Positions 25,301 to 28,300 of a stretch of DNA of 30,946 nt are shown here, in pieces. The notes below the pieces were generated by a model. The model was not told where the DNA came from. It made no database searches and saw nothing but the letters and a program-made list of their open reading frames with translations. The translations under genes and the position numbers were made by a program. This DNA comes from Saccoglossus kowalevskii (Eukaryota; Hemichordata; Enteropneusta; Harrimaniidae), in NCBI RefSeq assembly GCF_000003605.2, contig NW_003153746.1, positions 151,541 through 182,486 of the forward strand, given 5' to 3'. Numbering within the stretch: the stretch's first letter is position 1; every line of letters begins with the position of its first letter.

Positions 25301-28300
25301 GATTTCTTACTATTAATTGTGTGGTTAATTTCTTTCATCATGGAGGCTGTGGGTTGGTTTCTTGTTATTTGCCCAGAGCTCCATGCATTGCAAGTTTTAG
25401 GAGACCCCCCCCCCCCCTGTCAGTACTTTTAACACTGTTCCTATCCTGTATGCATTGAAAGAGGCAAGTTGTCTGCAGACCACAAAGTGGTAATTGCCTT
25501 CAATGTTTCACAAATTGTGAGTCCCATTCAGATGTAGCTGTCAGCATCTGCATCAAACTGGATTTAAGTTGATTATTTAAAAATAAAAATCTAAACTGGT
25601 TTCATTGGTAACCATCAATATCGTGTAATAATTATCTATTTTCATTTTCTGTTGTTTTGGTTATGAAGACAAGTACTGTAAATGCATTAATTATTCATCG
25701 AGTTTTTATTTTGCTATTTTTGCTTATAAGTAAAATCTGCTACATTAAATCTACGTAAACATGTAAAATAACAATAAAACTCACATGAATATGCTCAAAA
25801 CATTAAAATAATGAAATTAAAGGTCAGTGAAAATAAATGGTTTTACAGTATAAGGGTACTGTGATATAATATTACATCACCGTATATGACTCACAATATT
25901 CACTTTGCTGCGTTTACAGACAAACTTTATCGTGATCCACCAAAGGAAGACAAACATTTTCTACCTTCGCCAGAAGAACTTAAAGGCAAAATAATTCTGA
26001 AGGTAAGTGAGATGAATCGGTTACAAATTTTTTAGACGTTTGGCCCAGCAGTCACGAATATTTTATCAACACTGAACGAGTGTTGCTGTAGACATGGCAG
26101 ACATTCCACATTCTGTAACAGTTGCAAAATTGTTTTAACAGGGACAATTTATTTCAGGTCCTGAAGACATGAAGTCATAGTGATGTCATCATCAAATCAT
26201 GCAAATATTTTTTCTCTTCTCAGCTGGAAAATCTAAATAGCCATGATTGGTCAAAATAAATAATGTGACCATAGTATGTCATGTATTGTGCAAATGATTT
26301 CATGTCAGATTTTGTTCATTGATAATAATTATGAAAATGCTTTCATTATTATTGTTATATTCATGATCTTTTTTTTTTTTCAGGGAAAAAAACTTCGGAA
26401 GGAATGTCAAGATGATGAAGGAGAAGTGACGGATGAAGATGAATGCACAGACAATGACAGGAAAAAGATAAAAAGAGTGAGTATGACAAATGTGAACATA
26501 GAGGGCGCTATTTGAATTATAGTGTGTTTATTTTTTAATACAAACTTTATCTCATTGTCAGGATGGTTTCAAGAAGATCACACTGATCAAAGAACTTTCA
26601 GATCTCATCACAATATGTAAATCGGTTCGGTTTGAAGATTTTCACGAATCTGCACAAAATCGTGAGTATATACAATAATAGTTTTTAGTTACATCGTCAC
26701 CAGTCGTTTTTCTGTGCGAGAATGGCGGGGTGGATTTCTAACTTGCACATTAATTTGCTGGTTCTCTTGGTTTCCTGGAACTCTGAGATATAACGTTTAC
26801 ATGGCAAAATCACCCCACCCCCCCCCACCCCCCCCACCCCCACACACACACACACACACAAAATACAGACAAAATTAGAGCATTTTTACATCAGAGCACA
26901 CAAGTTTTTAAGGTAACGACATAACTAAACTTGTCTACAGCGGCATCAGAAAACTTATTCATGTTTCTGCACAACTCACACATCAGTTAAAAATTTAATT
27001 TTTTATGAAAAAATCAAAATAAAAGCACAATTTTTGTGATGATTTTAAAATTAAAATAAAAAAAAACTTACCCATTATCAATATTATATCGTTATATATT
27101 AGTGACCAAAACATCCACCCCCTCTCCCCTAATCCACACAATCCCATGGTGACCAGACCAGCTCATTCAGCCCTTCCCCAATCCCTCAATCCACTCTACT
27201 CTTCTTCTCATATTTGTATTGTCTTGTTATTTCACAGAAAAGTACTGGGAGATGTGTTCCTTAAGTGAAGGCGTCGCTAATAAATTCGCCAACATATGCC
27301 CAGAAGATTTTGTAAACCATACAAAAAGGTTTCTAACTCGGATACATCCAAACACTATACGAGTTGATTCAAGTAATTATAATCCACAGGATCTTTGGAA
27401 TTGTGGATGTCAGATTGGTGAGCACAAACCTTATTTCTTCTTCCATTGCTCTGATTATATATCATGAGTGCAGTGTTTACTGATTTGCATAATCTTGAAT
27501 ATAATTAATTTTATTTCTAGACTCTACCCACAATGCATAAGCAATTGTAGATCGACCATTAACTGACGAAACTTGTTTGTACAATATAGAAAAAAAATTG
27601 CTTGAAAAATATTTTTGTTAAAGGTCTCATCACATATATCGATATGAACGCTTTGGAAAGTCGTGAAAAAAATATTTAATTCCACTTGTCAATCACAGTC
27701 CAGAACATGGTTGTAATCATTGCCAGTTGACTGGGTTATTTAAACGACAACTTTAATTACAATCATGATTATATACAAATAAAAAAGCGCCCTCTAGTGA
27801 CATATTTGTGAAATTTGTTTTTTTCCTCATTTATGTTATTTTTAGAATTTTGTTTCATTTGATTACTGTAGATGGTTGATGTGTTCAAATTATTTTTCAT
27901 TTACATTTTGTAGTTGCGTTGAATTACCAGACGCCGGGACTAATGATGGACCTTTACGAAGGAAGGTTTCAACAAAATGGTTGCTGTGGTTACGTACTGA
28001 AGCCTGCTGTGATGAGAGAAGGTAGGAAAATTTGTTTATTATTCTTTACTTAACAAACAAAACTATGCAGTAACATAGGCGTGAACAATCACTAAAATGT
28101 ACCTAATTGAGCAAAACAAAAACATACAGAAATAATAATTTCAGTTTATTGTGACGAGGCTTGGCTATCCAACAATGATCTAAACAGTGTTCAAAAATTA
28201 ATCAAATTAATAATCTTAGACTTAGGAATTAAATTGTGATCACTGTCTTCACTAAGACCACTAAAAAAAGATTTCTATTCTGAAATTAAAATGTGGCAAC

